Shown here: positions 30,301-38,490 of the stretch, piece after piece
Position numbering within the stretch: position 1 is the first letter of the stretch
Layout of the letters: each line of letters starts with the position of its first letter
Assembly (NCBI GenBank): GCA_946499505.1
Contig: CAMMSL010000009.1
Location: 1 to 64,000 of the forward strand
Direction: 5' to 3'
DNA length: 64,000 nucleotides
Origin: an uncultured Lachnoclostridium sp.
Lineage (GTDB): Bacteria; Bacillota; Clostridia; Lachnospirales; Lachnospiraceae
The notes under the pieces: generated by a model
What the model saw: the letters and a program-made list of their open reading frames with translations, nothing else
Database searches by the model: none
What the model was told of the DNA's origin: nothing
Program-made: the position numbers and the translations under genes

Positions 30301-30650
30301 GGCAGAAGGGCAGCAGGGTCATGCTTTATTACCAGCTGCAAAAAGGCGGCGAGGAGCAGGCCGATTATTCGACAGAAGTGCTGACTCCGATGTATGAAAA
30401 TCTTTATGTGAAGAAGTTTGTCCTGTTTGCCGACGAGAAACTAAAGTACTATTTTAAAGAGACAATAGACGGGAATTCTTACCGCAGTGACAAAGAGACG
30501 TGTGTCAGGACAGCTGAACCCGGTGAACAGGGAAGATACGGCCGCCTGAACGATATCTTGATGGAGAAAGACGGAAAGGCAAGAAAGAGAAAGATGCAGG
30601 CATATGCGTTGGAAGATGCAGTAGCAGTGCATATGTTCACACAGGAATAA
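27348..30650 (+). CDS. Large Ig-like plus helical-repeat protein (DUF5717 family), function unknown
   Basis: A 1100-aa protein without signal peptide or membrane segment. Residues about 20-118 and 200-295 read as two beta-sandwich (Ig-like) domains: the first has YRGSFSLQNQGEGTIRGLVY, the second LEYFLDTEKLHKGSNYGRIV. From about 300 to 900 the protein is almost wholly helical with repeat-like spacing (YYLLAHAHICLIGKRMDEAK, WRILCMLVEVDSEYKIYSER), suggesting an alpha-solenoid of TPR type; the end returns to beta character (KLKYYFKETIDGNSYRSD). I match it to DUF5717 from memory. A TTG at 27357 with AGGTG six bases upstream may be the true start instead of GTG 27348. The DUF5716 gene follows after 16 bases. 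Confidence 0.75.
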   Translation: MTDLKNKIKRFAKGDFHIPQPEIIFPETRIIMRVGEGEKYRGSFSLQNQGEGTIRGLVYPSSYRVHCDEQGFDSNPVNIYYTYDGTGLVPGHVEHGKFTIVCNGGEFYIAFTAIIEKPYVMTSYGKVQSLDDFKKLSFRDAAEAVKLFRSRDFYEILKYEDKRIQALYDNMRRWELDQQALEEFLVGCKQKEKIFLTLEEESRAFISLTEPRKETFAIKKNTWGYLEIDVKTEGDFLYVEHTRITTEEFIGNSYRLEYFLDTEKLHKGSNYGRIVLESPYETLTYEVVVEKDIVRDEDHRANDREFVGILKNYLKYEGGKMQLDDWVEEAIRRIKHLREMDESNEYYLLAHAHICLIGKRMDEAKWLLESYNYNRFAIGKDIELSSYYLYLTTLLSNDTIGQRKVAEELSKSFMKHPDSWRILCMLVEVDSEYKIYSERLRALEKQFYEDKSHSIWFYLQAFRCFRDKSSSLKKLGMFEVQVLLFAVKYKLMTRELALYTANLASQMKVFDRHLYDVLVQAYDMYNESMILTAICTLLIKGNCMDSCYFKWYEKAVENELKIAQLYEYYMATVRPEQFHKPLPRSVYLYFMHGNNLDYNKCAFLYSNLITYEDESSEIYAHYRDEMEAFAWNQLDRRNINEQLRIIYKRFVVESAMNPERIKALYDVCHAYWITTKVRNMKYVHVIAEDGTITQKAPYTEKGARVFLYSKTDRLVWESKDGRHYTDSIPYESKRLFYELRYMDMCRKYINGLRRNRSEEQTQELTLEVVHENGLENYAEEEIFGLCSKTIRENNYENDDFLTYVCFELFKKQQYDKVILTYLANYYCGATSDMKLLWREARDYEIHTHKLAERILTQMLFSEELFQEAQIFEQYYAEGAYFRLQQAYLTYVSREYVVEERKIGRSVIDIICREYEKGEDTGDICKIAVLKYYSQREYNTQTRRTLKKFLQELCGKQIYFPFFLSYEKEWLIELQLWDKTLIEYKGQKGSRVMLYYQLQKGGEEQADYSTEVLTPMYENLYVKKFVLFADEKLKYYFKETIDGNSYRSDKETCVRTAEPGEQGRYGRLNDILMEKDGKARKRKMQAYALEDAVAVHMFTQE

Positions 30651-30666
30651 GGAGGTTGTCTTTTAC

Positions 30667-31950
30667 ATGGGACAAGGCAGTATCATTGGTTATGAGATAA
30701 ACGAAAAGACATGTCAAATAAGTTTTTACAATGATGAAGAATTGGAGCCGGATACCCTGGAGGTAGATTCCGATAATTACCAGATCCCTCTGATCATCGG
30801 TAAACTCAGAGATACATGGGCGTACGGAAAAGAGGCAAAACGACTTGTAAGCATCAAGGAAGGCTTTACAGTTACCAGACTGCTCAGCAAAAGCCTTGCA
30901 GGTGACAAGATTGAGTTTGGGGAAGAAACCTACGATGCGGTCTGGCTGCTTTCTCAGTTCATCCAGATGTCATTGCAGTCATTCCCGGTGATTGACGGCA
31001 TCGTGTTTACTGTCCCGACGCTTACAGAAGAACTGGCACAGATGCTGCGAGGGATTGCGTCCCGGATGAATATTGATAAAAGACATGTTTTTATACAGGA
31101 CTATAAGGAAAGTTTCTGCAATTACCTGTTTTATCAGCCAAAGGAGCTTTGGCAGTATGATGCGGCTCTGTTTTGCTGTGACAGAAACGAGATCAGAGCC
31201 TACATGCTCCGGCGACTTCGTCCGGGGCTGGGTGGTGGAAAGACTACATTTGTGACAGTAGATGAAGTGGCCAGCGCCCACATGAAAGAACTGGCAATGG
31301 TATATCCGGTACTCAATGAAGACAAAGCAAAAGAAGCGGATGCCATGTTCTGCAAATTTATCGAGAGTGTGTTTGATAAGAGGATCGTATCTTCTGTATT
31401 TCTGACGGGGGAAGGGTTTGAAAACAACTGGTATCCGAAAGCACTCCGTGTTTTGTGTAATGGAAGACGTGCTTTCATTGGGAACAATCTCTACAGTAAA
31501 GGCGCATGCTATACTGCTTACAGAAAGCTTTATATGCATATCGAGAACCCGGTCTATCTTTCTGAAGATAAACTGACCGACCAGATTACTGTAAATATGC
31601 GCGTGGATGGTCAGGAAATGTGGTATCCGATCGTATCCTGGGGAGCTCACTGGTACGAATCCAATAACCAGTGGGAGGTACTCTGTGAGGATATGGATGA
31701 GATCGAGTTCCATATTGAGTCCCTAATCCAGGGCAATGTGCGGACAGAAAAGATCTCGCTTGCCCGTCTGCCGAAACGTTCGGAATATTCTGTTCGTCTG
31801 CAGCTTGAGACGATTTTCCTCGACAATAAGACATGCAGGATTACTGTAAGAGATGCAGGATTTGGAGATTTCTTCCCGGCGACCGATTTTCATGCTGAGA
31901 AGACGATACATTTAGGAGGCAACGATGGGAAATTTAATTCTTTGTCATGA
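30667..31950 (+). CDS. Degenerate actin/Hsp70-fold protein (DUF5716 family), function unknown
   Basis: A 427-aa cytosolic protein. Its order of segments recalls the Hsp70/actin ATPase fold: an N-terminal GYEINEKTCQISFYN where Hsp70 has phosphate loop 1, GIVFTVPTLTEELAQMLRGI at 111-130, HVFIQDYKESFCNYLF at 140-155 (Hsp70 NEPTAAALAY position), YDAALFCCDRNEIRAYML at 164-181 for phosphate loop 2, and SSVFLTGEGF at 242-251 with AFIGNNLYSKGACYTA at 269-284 for the adenosine site. The nucleotide-binding Asp/Gly residues are poorly kept, so ATP use is uncertain. The C-terminal 130 residues look beta-rich, like a substrate-binding domain. AAGGAGG precedes the ATG; the end overlaps the TPR gene by 26 bases. 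Confidence 0.7.
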   Translation: MGQGSIIGYEINEKTCQISFYNDEELEPDTLEVDSDNYQIPLIIGKLRDTWAYGKEAKRLVSIKEGFTVTRLLSKSLAGDKIEFGEETYDAVWLLSQFIQMSLQSFPVIDGIVFTVPTLTEELAQMLRGIASRMNIDKRHVFIQDYKESFCNYLFYQPKELWQYDAALFCCDRNEIRAYMLRRLRPGLGGGKTTFVTVDEVASAHMKELAMVYPVLNEDKAKEADAMFCKFIESVFDKRIVSSVFLTGEGFENNWYPKALRVLCNGRRAFIGNNLYSKGACYTAYRKLYMHIENPVYLSEDKLTDQITVNMRVDGQEMWYPIVSWGAHWYESNNQWEVLCEDMDEIEFHIESLIQGNVRTEKISLARLPKRSEYSVRLQLETIFLDNKTCRITVRDAGFGDFFPATDFHAEKTIHLGGNDGKFNSLS

Positions 31951-32692
31951 CAGACATGCCACACATCCCTATGAGATCACAAGGATACACTGCCGTATCT
32001 TTACGATCGAAGAACTGTGCTACTATCTTTGCAATAATCTCTACCTGATCGACTATACGATCATGAATGCACAGCTCTGTGACTGGCTCGATGAAGAGCT
32101 GGGAATGGATAAACTGGCTTCTGATCTGAAAGACGTGCTCCGTCTTCACGGATCCGTGGAAAAATTCGTTCTCACGATCCTGAAAGCATCAAGAATTTAC
32201 AGGGAGCCGGAGATGATCCGCATTCAGAATGTCCTGGAGCATCTAAAAAATCAGAAAGACATCGAGCGGCAGAAATATAAAGGCGATAATCTTCTGGAGA
32301 GCGGAGAAGTGGAAGAGGCGATCCTTGTCTATCAGGCAATCCTTAATCAGGAAAAAGATGAGTCTGTAGACGAAAAATTTTACGGCAAGATCTATGCCGG
32401 CCTTGGAGCAGCATACGGACGTTTGTTCCTGTATCAGGAGGCTGCCCGCATGTATGACAGAGCATATCAGATCTGCCAGGATAAGGCGTTGATCAAACCA
32501 TATCTCTATGCGTCGTATAAATACATGTCGCTTGAGGAATACCATATACTTATCACAAAACAGGATGATTACATGGAAATCAATGCACAGATGCGCCGCG
32601 AGATTGACGAAATACGAGAGAATATGCCTGAAGAGACGGATCCTGACCTCATAGAGAAATGGAAGCGCCAGCACAGGAGAAATCACGCATAG
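31925..32692 (+). CDS. TPR-containing protein of the DUF5717/DUF5716 cassette
   Basis: A 255-aa soluble protein. The first 110 residues are a helical domain of unknown type (RIFTIEELCYYLCNNLYLID). From about 115, helices pair like TPRs: YKGDNLLESGEVEEAILVYQ, then YAGLGAAYGRLFLYQEAARM and YDRAYQICQDKALIKPYLYA, followed by a charged C-terminal helix. AGGAGG (31916-31921 region) lies inside the end of the DUF5716 gene, and the 26-base overlap suggests coupled synthesis. TPR domains often bind Hsp70-type partners, which fits the neighbour, but this is inference. Confidence 0.72.
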   Translation: MGNLILCHDRHATHPYEITRIHCRIFTIEELCYYLCNNLYLIDYTIMNAQLCDWLDEELGMDKLASDLKDVLRLHGSVEKFVLTILKASRIYREPEMIRIQNVLEHLKNQKDIERQKYKGDNLLESGEVEEAILVYQAILNQEKDESVDEKFYGKIYAGLGAAYGRLFLYQEAARMYDRAYQICQDKALIKPYLYASYKYMSLEEYHILITKQDDYMEINAQMRREIDEIRENMPEETDPDLIEKWKRQHRRNHA

Positions 32693-32707
32693 TACCCCAT
32701 AAGAATC

Positions 32708-32830
32708 CGGATATAGTATCCGCTGAAACTTAGGTTTGACAGATGGATATCCGTGTGATAGAATACAACGGTAACTTTACCGTAGTGCAGTGACTCATTG
32801 GTAGAGAGAAAAAGCAATGTCGGATATCCG
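32708..32830 (+). promoter_or_regulatory. Promoter with three CGGATA/TATCCG dyads upstream of the amino-acid transporter
   Basis: TTGACA (32736-32741), 17 bases and TAGAAT (32759-32764) form a good promoter. Dyads: CGGATA-TAG-TATCCG (32708-32722) upstream, GGATATCC (32745-32752) inside the -35/-10 spacer, and CGGATATCCG (32821-32830) in the leader just before the ribosome site. A further palindrome, ACGGTAA-CT-TTACCGT (32768-32783), sits at the expected start of transcription. Confidence 0.7.
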
Positions 32831-32850
32831 GCGATGGAGGTAATGTGATT

Positions 32851-33687
32851 ATGAAAAAGAAAGTATTAAGTGTGTTGCTTTGTGCAGGTATGGCAGTTTC
32901 TATGCTGGCGGGCTGTGGTTCCGGGAACTCAGATTCTGCATCCGATGCAGGCAAAGATACAGAACAGAGCAGTGAGAGCGAAAGCGATAAGGCATATGTC
33001 CAGGATAAGGGAACGCTTGTTGTAGGTATCACAAACTTTGAACCTATGGATTATCAGGATGACAACGGCGACTGGATCGGATTTGATGCAGATATGGCGA
33101 AGGCTTTTGGTGAAAGTCTGGGCGTGGATGTTGAATTTGTAGAGATTGACTGGGACAACAAGATTCTTGAGCTCGACAGCAAGACCATCGACTGTGTATG
33201 GAACGGTATGACGCTTACAGACGAGGTGACAAGCTCCATGGAGTGTACAGATGCATATCTGAACAATGCGCAGGTTGTTGTTGTGCCGGCGGACAAAGCT
33301 GACCAGTATCAGGATGAAGACAGCTTATCTGACCTGAATTTTGCTGTTGAAGCAGGAAGCGCAGGAGAAGAACAGGTCAGCGAGAGAGGTCTGAACTATA
33401 CTGCAGTGACAGCACAGGCAGACGCTCTGATGGAGGTCGCTGCGGGAACCTCGGATGCGGCAGTGATCGATTCTCTGATGGCAGCAGCTATGATCGGAGA
33501 GGGAACAAGCTATTCTGACCTTACATATACAATCAGCTTAAACAGTGAAGAGTACGGCGTAGGATTCCGCAAAGGCTCTGATCTGGCGGAAGAGCTGAAC
33601 AATTTCTTTGCACAGAGCTATGAGGATGGAACAATGCAGGCTTGTGCGGAGAAATACAAAGTACAGGCTGCACTGATCGAGCAGTAA
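32851..33687 (+). CDS. Amino-acid ABC transporter substrate-binding lipoprotein
   Basis: A 278-aa extracellular binding lipoprotein of the polar amino-acid type (SBP family 3). Signal peptide MKKKVLSVLLCAGMAVSMLAGC ends with the lipobox LAGC at Cys22; an Asp/Ser-rich linker follows. The mature domain shows LVVGITNFEPMDYQDDNGDW, IGFDADMAKAFGESLGVDVE and the hinge IDCVWNGMTLTDE. GGAGG (32836-32840) supports this ATG; the GTG at 32845 is too close. The permease and ATPase genes follow directly. The bound amino acid is not evident; cystine or glutamine-like substrates are both possible. Confidence 0.9.
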   Translation: MKKKVLSVLLCAGMAVSMLAGCGSGNSDSASDAGKDTEQSSESESDKAYVQDKGTLVVGITNFEPMDYQDDNGDWIGFDADMAKAFGESLGVDVEFVEIDWDNKILELDSKTIDCVWNGMTLTDEVTSSMECTDAYLNNAQVVVVPADKADQYQDEDSLSDLNFAVEAGSAGEEQVSERGLNYTAVTAQADALMEVAAGTSDAAVIDSLMAAAMIGEGTSYSDLTYTISLNSEEYGVGFRKGSDLAEELNNFFAQSYEDGTMQACAEKYKVQAALIEQ

Positions 33688-33712
33688 TTAAAAAAGAGAC
33701 AGAGGTTGCAAC

Positions 33713-34399
33713 ATGGATTTGATAATGGAACAGTTTCCTATTGTTTTCAGTGCACTGAACGTAGGATTTTTACAGACGTTAAAACTGTTTTTTGTGACAC
33801 TTCTGGGAGCAATCCCGCTGGGACTGGTCATATCTTTCGGATCGATGTCACGGTTCAGACCGCTAAGCTATATTACAAAGATTATTGTATGGATCATCAG
33901 AGGTACTCCTCTGATGATCCAATTGCTGATTATCTTTTATTTTCCGGGGATCGTTCTGGGCAATAATATCTGGGGCGGAAGCGAGAGCGGAAGGTTTCTG
34001 GCGGCGTCAGTCGCTTTTATCTTCAATTACGCCTGCTACTTCTCCGAGATTTACAGAGGCGGCATCCAGGGAGTGCCAAAGGGCCAGGAAGAGGCAGGAC
34101 TTGTGCTGGGCATGACCAGAAGCCAGATTTTCTTTAAGGTTACGCTGCTCCAGATGATCAAGCGTATCGTGCCGCCGATGGCAAATGAGATCATCACGCT
34201 TGTAAAGGATACCTCACTTGCACGTATCATTGCGCTGCAGGAGATCATATGGGCAGGGCAGGCGTTCTTAAAAGGATCACAGGGCATTGCCGGTGAGATC
34301 TGGCCGCTGTTCTTTACCGCTGTCTACTATCTGATCTTCAGCGGAATTCTGACGGTCCTTCTGGGACGTCTTGAGAAGAAACTGGATTATTTCAGATAG
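33713..34399 (+). CDS. Amino-acid ABC transporter permease
   Basis: A 228-aa integral membrane protein of the HisM/GlnP type. It has about five hydrophobic segments, starting with [20 protein letters not shown], the N-terminal family motif [19 protein letters not shown], and the cytoplasmic EAA loop [20 protein letters not shown] that contacts the ATPase. It lies 25 bases after the binding-protein gene and 11 bases before the ATPase gene. Confidence 0.93.
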   Translation: MDLIMEQFPIVFSALNVGFLQTLKLFFVTLLGAIPLGLVISFGSMSRFRPLSYITKIIVWIIRGTPLMIQLLIIFYFPGIVLGNNIWGGSESGRFLAASVAFIFNYACYFSEIYRGGIQGVPKGQEEAGLVLGMTRSQIFFKVTLLQMIKRIVPPMANEIITLVKDTSLARIIALQEIIWAGQAFLKGSQGIAGEIWPLFFTAVYYLIFSGILTVLLGRLEKKLDYFR

Positions 34400-34410
34400 G
34401 AGGGAAGCAA

Positions 34411-35196
34411 ATGGCGATTCTTGAAGTAGAACATTTAAGTAAGAATTTTGAACGTACGGAGGTGCTCAGGGATATCAGCTTTTCGCTGGAAAAAGGAAAA
34501 GTACTGTCCATTATCGGTTCCTCCGGAAGCGGTAAGACAACGCTGCTCCGGTGTCTGAACTTCCTTGAACGTCCGGATGGAGGCTCAATCCGTGTGAACG
34601 GAGAGACATTATTCGACATAAACGATCCAATCACGACTCAGGAAGCAGAGATACGCAGGAAGAGACTGCATTTCGGTCTGGTGTTCCAGTCATTTAATCT
34701 GTTCCCTCAGTATATGGCTCTCGGCAATGTCATGCTCGCTAAAGAGCTCCTTGAGAAAGAACGTCCGGATTATAAGTCAAAAAAGAAAGAAATACATGCG
34801 CAGATTGAGCAGGAGGCGAAAAATCTGCTGGATCAGATGGGACTTTCAGACAGAATGAACAATTACCCGCATCAATTGTCGGGAGGACAATGCCAGCGTG
34901 TCGCGATTGCGAGGGCACTTGCACTGAAACCGGACATTTTGTGCTTCGATGAGCCGACATCTGCACTTGACCCGGAGCTGACAGGAGAGGTGCTGAAAGT
35001 GATCCAGTCTCTTGCAGATCAGGAGACGACCATGATCATCGTCACTCACGAGATGGCGTTTGCCCGGGATGTTTCGAGTCAGGTGATCTTCATGGATGAC
35101 GGCTGTATCCTGGAACAGGGAACGCCGGAGGATGTGTTTGAAAATCCGAAAGAAGAGCGTACACGGCAATTTTTGTCACGTTACACAAAAGGTTAA
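34411..35196 (+). CDS. Amino-acid ABC transporter ATP-binding protein
   Basis: A 261-aa ABC ATPase of the GlnQ/HisP type: Walker [21 protein letters not shown] near 34, Q-loop [13 protein letters not shown], signature [19 protein letters not shown], Walker [15 protein letters not shown] and the switch His in [15 protein letters not shown] 25-residue charged insertion ([18 protein letters not shown]) precedes the signature helix domain. AGGAGGGAAGC precedes the ATG. It completes a three-gene importer. Confidence 0.95.
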   Translation: MAILEVEHLSKNFERTEVLRDISFSLEKGKVLSIIGSSGSGKTTLLRCLNFLERPDGGSIRVNGETLFDINDPITTQEAEIRRKRLHFGLVFQSFNLFPQYMALGNVMLAKELLEKERPDYKSKKKEIHAQIEQEAKNLLDQMGLSDRMNNYPHQLSGGQCQRVAIARALALKPDILCFDEPTSALDPELTGEVLKVIQSLADQETTMIIVTHEMAFARDVSSQVIFMDDGCILEQGTPEDVFENPKEERTRQFLSRYTKG

Positions 35197-35422
35197 AAAA
35201 TGGCAGATGAATTATAGGCAAAATTGATAAATCTGACATTATTTATTAGACATACTTATAAAATGCCTTGCGATAAAATAATGAGCCGGGCAGATACAAG
35301 GCAGGGGGGATTGTTGATTTTCCACCTGCCTTATATTATAATCGAATTTGCAGACGGGCTTATGATCTGCCAGTCTGCACGAAACAGATTACCTGAACAG
35401 ACCAGTAAGGAGCAGGATTTAG
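35197..35422 (+). promoter_or_regulatory. Structured leader upstream of purF, unidentified
   Basis: This 226-base gap holds an imperfect hairpin, AAGGCAGG (35298-35305) with CCTGCCTT (35325-35332) plus an inner GG/CC, followed by an A/T-rich stretch, then a second hairpin, TGCAGAC (35349-35355) with GTCTGCA (35373-35379). The first could end the ABC operon or act as an attenuator for purF. I see no known purine or PRPP riboswitch core and no certain promoter. Confidence 0.4.
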
Positions 35423-36850
35423 ATGACAGAATTTAGCAGGGTATCTACCGGACTCGGTGAGGAATGCGGAGTCTTTGGAGCTTATGATATGGACGGGCAT
35501 GATGTGGCACCGTCAATTTATTATGGATTGTTTGCATTGCAGCACAGAGGACAGGAGAGCTGCGGAATTGCAGTGACAGATACAAAGGGGCAAAGAAAAG
35601 TCCTTTCAAAGAAAGGGCTTGGCCATGTAAATGATGTGTTTGACGAGGGAACTTTACATGAACTAAAAGGAAATCTCGGAGTGGGACATGTCCGTTACTC
35701 TACGGCAGGAGGAACCAGGGTCGAGAATGCGCAGCCGCTAGTGATCAACTATGTAAAGGGTACACTGGCGATCGCTCATAATGGAAATCTCGTCAATGCG
35801 ATCGAGCTGCGAAAGGAACTCGAGTATACCGGAGCGATTTTCCAGACGACGATCGATTCGGAAGTGATCGCGTATCATATCGCAAGGGAACGGTTGAATA
35901 CAGGGACTGCTGAAGAAGCAGTGAAGAGTGCGATGAAAAAGATAAAGGGCGCTTATGCTCTCGTCGTTAACAGCCCTCGGAAGATGATCGGGGCAAGGGA
36001 TCCTTTCGGACTTAAGCCTTTGTGTATCGGGAAACGCGACAACACCTACTTCCTCGCATCCGAGAGCTGTGCGATCACGGCAGTGGATGCAGAGTTTGTA
36101 CGCGATGTGCAGCCGGGTGAGATCGTAACGATCACACAGAAGGGGATTGCATCGGATATGAGCATGGCTGTCCCGGAGGAGAAGCGTGCAAGGTGCATCT
36201 TTGAGTATATCTATTTTGCACGAACGGACAGCAGGATCGATGGGGTTGACGTCTATCATTCAAGGATACTGGCAGGGAAAGCTCTGGCAGAGTCTTATCC
36301 GGTGGAAGCGGATCTTGTGGTCGGCGTTCCGGATTCCGGACTGGTGGCCGCAAAGGGATATTCTGAATATTCGGGAATCCCGTATGGTATGGCTTTTCAC
36401 AAGAACAGCTATGTGGGAAGGACTTTTATCAAGCCAAAGCAGAGTGACCGGGAGTCAAGTGTAAAGATCAAACTGAATGTGATCCCGGAGGTAGTGAGAG
36501 GAAAGAGGATCGTCATGGTCGATGATTCTATCGTGCGGGGAACGACTTGTGCGAATATCATAAAGATGCTGAAAAGCGCAGGGGCAACGGAAGTACACGT
36601 ACGTATCAGTTCACCGCCGTTTCTGCATCCCTGCTATTTCGGAACGGATGTCCCTTCCGATGATCAGCTTATTGCCCATTCACATACACCGGAGCAGATC
36701 CGGCAGATGATCGGGGCAGACTCATTGGGATATATGGAGATCAGTAAACTGAAGAATATGGTTGGCGACTTAAAGTACTGTGATGCATGCTTTACAGGAA
36801 ATTATCCTATGGAAGTTCCGGGAGAGGATATCAGCCACGCTTTTGAATGA
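35423..36850 (+). CDS. purF: Amidophosphoribosyltransferase
   Basis: First committed step of purine synthesis: PRPP plus glutamine to phosphoribosylamine. The 475-aa product is of the Bacillus type: a 14-residue propeptide precedes the nucleophilic Cys15 (EE-CGVFGAYD), followed by the glutaminase motif LQHRGQESCGI, the PRTase loop RIVMVDDSIVRGTT, and four Cys positioned like the 4Fe-4S ligands (ARCIFEY, HPCYFGT, CDACFTGN). AAGGAG at 35407-35412 precedes the ATG. purB follows 52 bases later. Confidence 0.96.
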   Translation: MTEFSRVSTGLGEECGVFGAYDMDGHDVAPSIYYGLFALQHRGQESCGIAVTDTKGQRKVLSKKGLGHVNDVFDEGTLHELKGNLGVGHVRYSTAGGTRVENAQPLVINYVKGTLAIAHNGNLVNAIELRKELEYTGAIFQTTIDSEVIAYHIARERLNTGTAEEAVKSAMKKIKGAYALVVNSPRKMIGARDPFGLKPLCIGKRDNTYFLASESCAITAVDAEFVRDVQPGEIVTITQKGIASDMSMAVPEEKRARCIFEYIYFARTDSRIDGVDVYHSRILAGKALAESYPVEADLVVGVPDSGLVAAKGYSEYSGIPYGMAFHKNSYVGRTFIKPKQSDRESSVKIKLNVIPEVVRGKRIVMVDDSIVRGTTCANIIKMLKSAGATEVHVRISSPPFLHPCYFGTDVPSDDQLIAHSHTPEQIRQMIGADSLGYMEISKLKNMVGDLKYCDACFTGNYPMEVPGEDISHAFE

Positions 36851-36902
36851 TACGGCCTGTCCGTGTATTAATAATAAAAATGATAAAAAGGAGATTGCAA
36901 TT

Positions 36903-38336
36903 ATGTCAAATGACCGCTATGTAAGCCCGCTTTCTGAGCGCTACGCAAGTAAAGAAATGCAGTACATTTTTTCACCGGACAAAAAGTTCCGTACCTGGAG
37001 AAGGCTCTGGATTGCTCTGGCTGAAACAGAGAAAGAGCTGGGACTCAATATTACGGACGAGCAGATCGAAGAGCTGAAAAGCCACGCGGATGACATCAAC
37101 TATGATGTGGCAAAAGAGAGAGAAAAAGTTGTCCGTCATGACGTTATGTCCCACGTCTATGCCTATGGTGTTCAGTGCCCTAAGGCAAAGGGAATCATCC
37201 ATCTCGGCGCTACGTCCTGTTATGTAGGAGATAATACAGACATCATCATCATGTCTGAGGCGTTGAAACTGGTGAGAAAGAAACTGATCAATGTGATCGC
37301 AGAACTGGCGAAATTTGCGGATGCGCAGAAAAGCCAGCCCACACTTGCCTTCACGCATTTCCAGCCGGCACAGCCTACAACAGTAGGAAAACGTGCAACT
37401 CTGTGGATGCAGGAATTTGAGATGGATCTGGAGGATCTGGACTATGTACTGGGAAGCCTGAAGCTGCTTGGTTCCAAAGGCACGACAGGAACGCAGGCTA
37501 GTTTCCTCGAGCTCTTTGACGGGGATCAGGAGACAATTGACAAAATCGATCCGATGATTGCGGAAAAGATGGGCTTTAAGGCATGCTATCCTGTATCCGG
37601 ACAGACATATTCCAGGAAGGTGGATACAAGAGTACTCAATGTACTGGCCGGAATTGCGGCAAGCGCCCATAAGTTCTCCAACGATATCCGTCTCCTTCAG
37701 CATTTAAAAGAAATCGAGGAACCATTCGAGAAGACGCAGATCGGTTCTTCCGCCATGGCATATAAGAGAAATCCGATGCGTAGTGAACGTATCGCCTCTC
37801 TGTCCCGCTATGTAATGATCGATGCCCTGAATCCTGCGATCACATCGGCAACGCAGTGGTTTGAACGTACCCTGGATGATTCTGCCAACAAGCGGTTGAG
37901 CGTTCCGGAGGGGTTCCTTGCCATCGACGGTATCCTGGATCTGTGCCTGAACGTAGTGGACGGCCTCGTGGTATATCCGAAAGTGATCGAGAAGCATCTG
38001 ATGTCTGAGCTGCCGTTTATGGCGACAGAAAATATCATGATGGATGCAGTAAAAGCAGGTGGGGACAGACAGGAACTGCATGAGAAGATCCGTGAGCTTT
38101 CCATGGAAGCCGGGAAAAATGTAAAAGAAAAAGGACTGGATAATAATCTGCTTGAACTGATCGCAGCGGATCCGGCTTTCAATCTGAGCCTGGAGGATCT
38201 GCAGAAAACGATGGATCCGTCAAAATATGTGGGACGTGCAAAAGAACAGGTAGAAGCATATCTTAAAAATGTGATCAATCCGCTCCTTGAAGAGAATAAA
38301 GAAGTGCTTGGCATGACGGCGGAGATCAATGTGTGA
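36903..38336 (+). CDS. purB: Adenylosuccinate lyase
   Basis: Cleaves SAICAR and adenylosuccinate in purine synthesis. The 477-aa product has the fumarase-superfamily features: HLGATSCYVGDNTD near 100, FTHFQPAQPTTVGKR near 155, and the signature loop GSSAMAYKRNPMRSERI near 285. The frame is open back to 36780 inside purF, but AAGGAG at 36888-36893 with nine bases of spacing selects the ATG at 36903 (MSNDRYVSPLSERY). It is probably co-transcribed with purF and ended by the hairpin at 38375. Confidence 0.96.
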   Translation: MSNDRYVSPLSERYASKEMQYIFSPDKKFRTWRRLWIALAETEKELGLNITDEQIEELKSHADDINYDVAKEREKVVRHDVMSHVYAYGVQCPKAKGIIHLGATSCYVGDNTDIIIMSEALKLVRKKLINVIAELAKFADAQKSQPTLAFTHFQPAQPTTVGKRATLWMQEFEMDLEDLDYVLGSLKLLGSKGTTGTQASFLELFDGDQETIDKIDPMIAEKMGFKACYPVSGQTYSRKVDTRVLNVLAGIAASAHKFSNDIRLLQHLKEIEEPFEKTQIGSSAMAYKRNPMRSERIASLSRYVMIDALNPAITSATQWFERTLDDSANKRLSVPEGFLAIDGILDLCLNVVDGLVVYPKVIEKHLMSELPFMATENIMMDAVKAGGDRQELHEKIRELSMEAGKNVKEKGLDNNLLELIAADPAFNLSLEDLQKTMDPSKYVGRAKEQVEAYLKNVINPLLEENKEVLGMTAEINV

Positions 38337-38374
38337 TCCCGGAATTTCCCGGCAGACCGTATAAAGAAAACCGC

Positions 38375-38413
38375 AAAGGAATGTTGCTAAAGATTGCGAC
38401 ATTCCTTTTTCTC
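38375..38413 (+). terminator. Terminator after purB
   Basis: Stem 38375-38387 with 38396-38408 (13 pairs including one G-T), 8-base loop, followed by T-rich sequence. Confidence 0.85.
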
Positions 38414-38436
38414 TGGTATCTTATTTTCTGAAGAAT

Positions 38437-38460
38437 CCTATGGAAAATATTTCCATAAGG
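38437..38460. repeat. AT-rich inverted repeat before the LRR surface protein gene
   Basis: CCTATGGAA and TTCCATAAGG flank AATAT, with one bulged base. It lies about 30 bases before the start of the next gene and may be a leader hairpin or operator. Confidence 0.4.
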
Positions 38461-38490
38461 CTGTTGTGGTGATGAAAGGAAAGGGAGACA

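Noticed and set aside
35197-35422. Purine or PRPP riboswitch before purF
   Set aside because: I looked for the conserved junction cores and could not find them; only generic hairpins remain.
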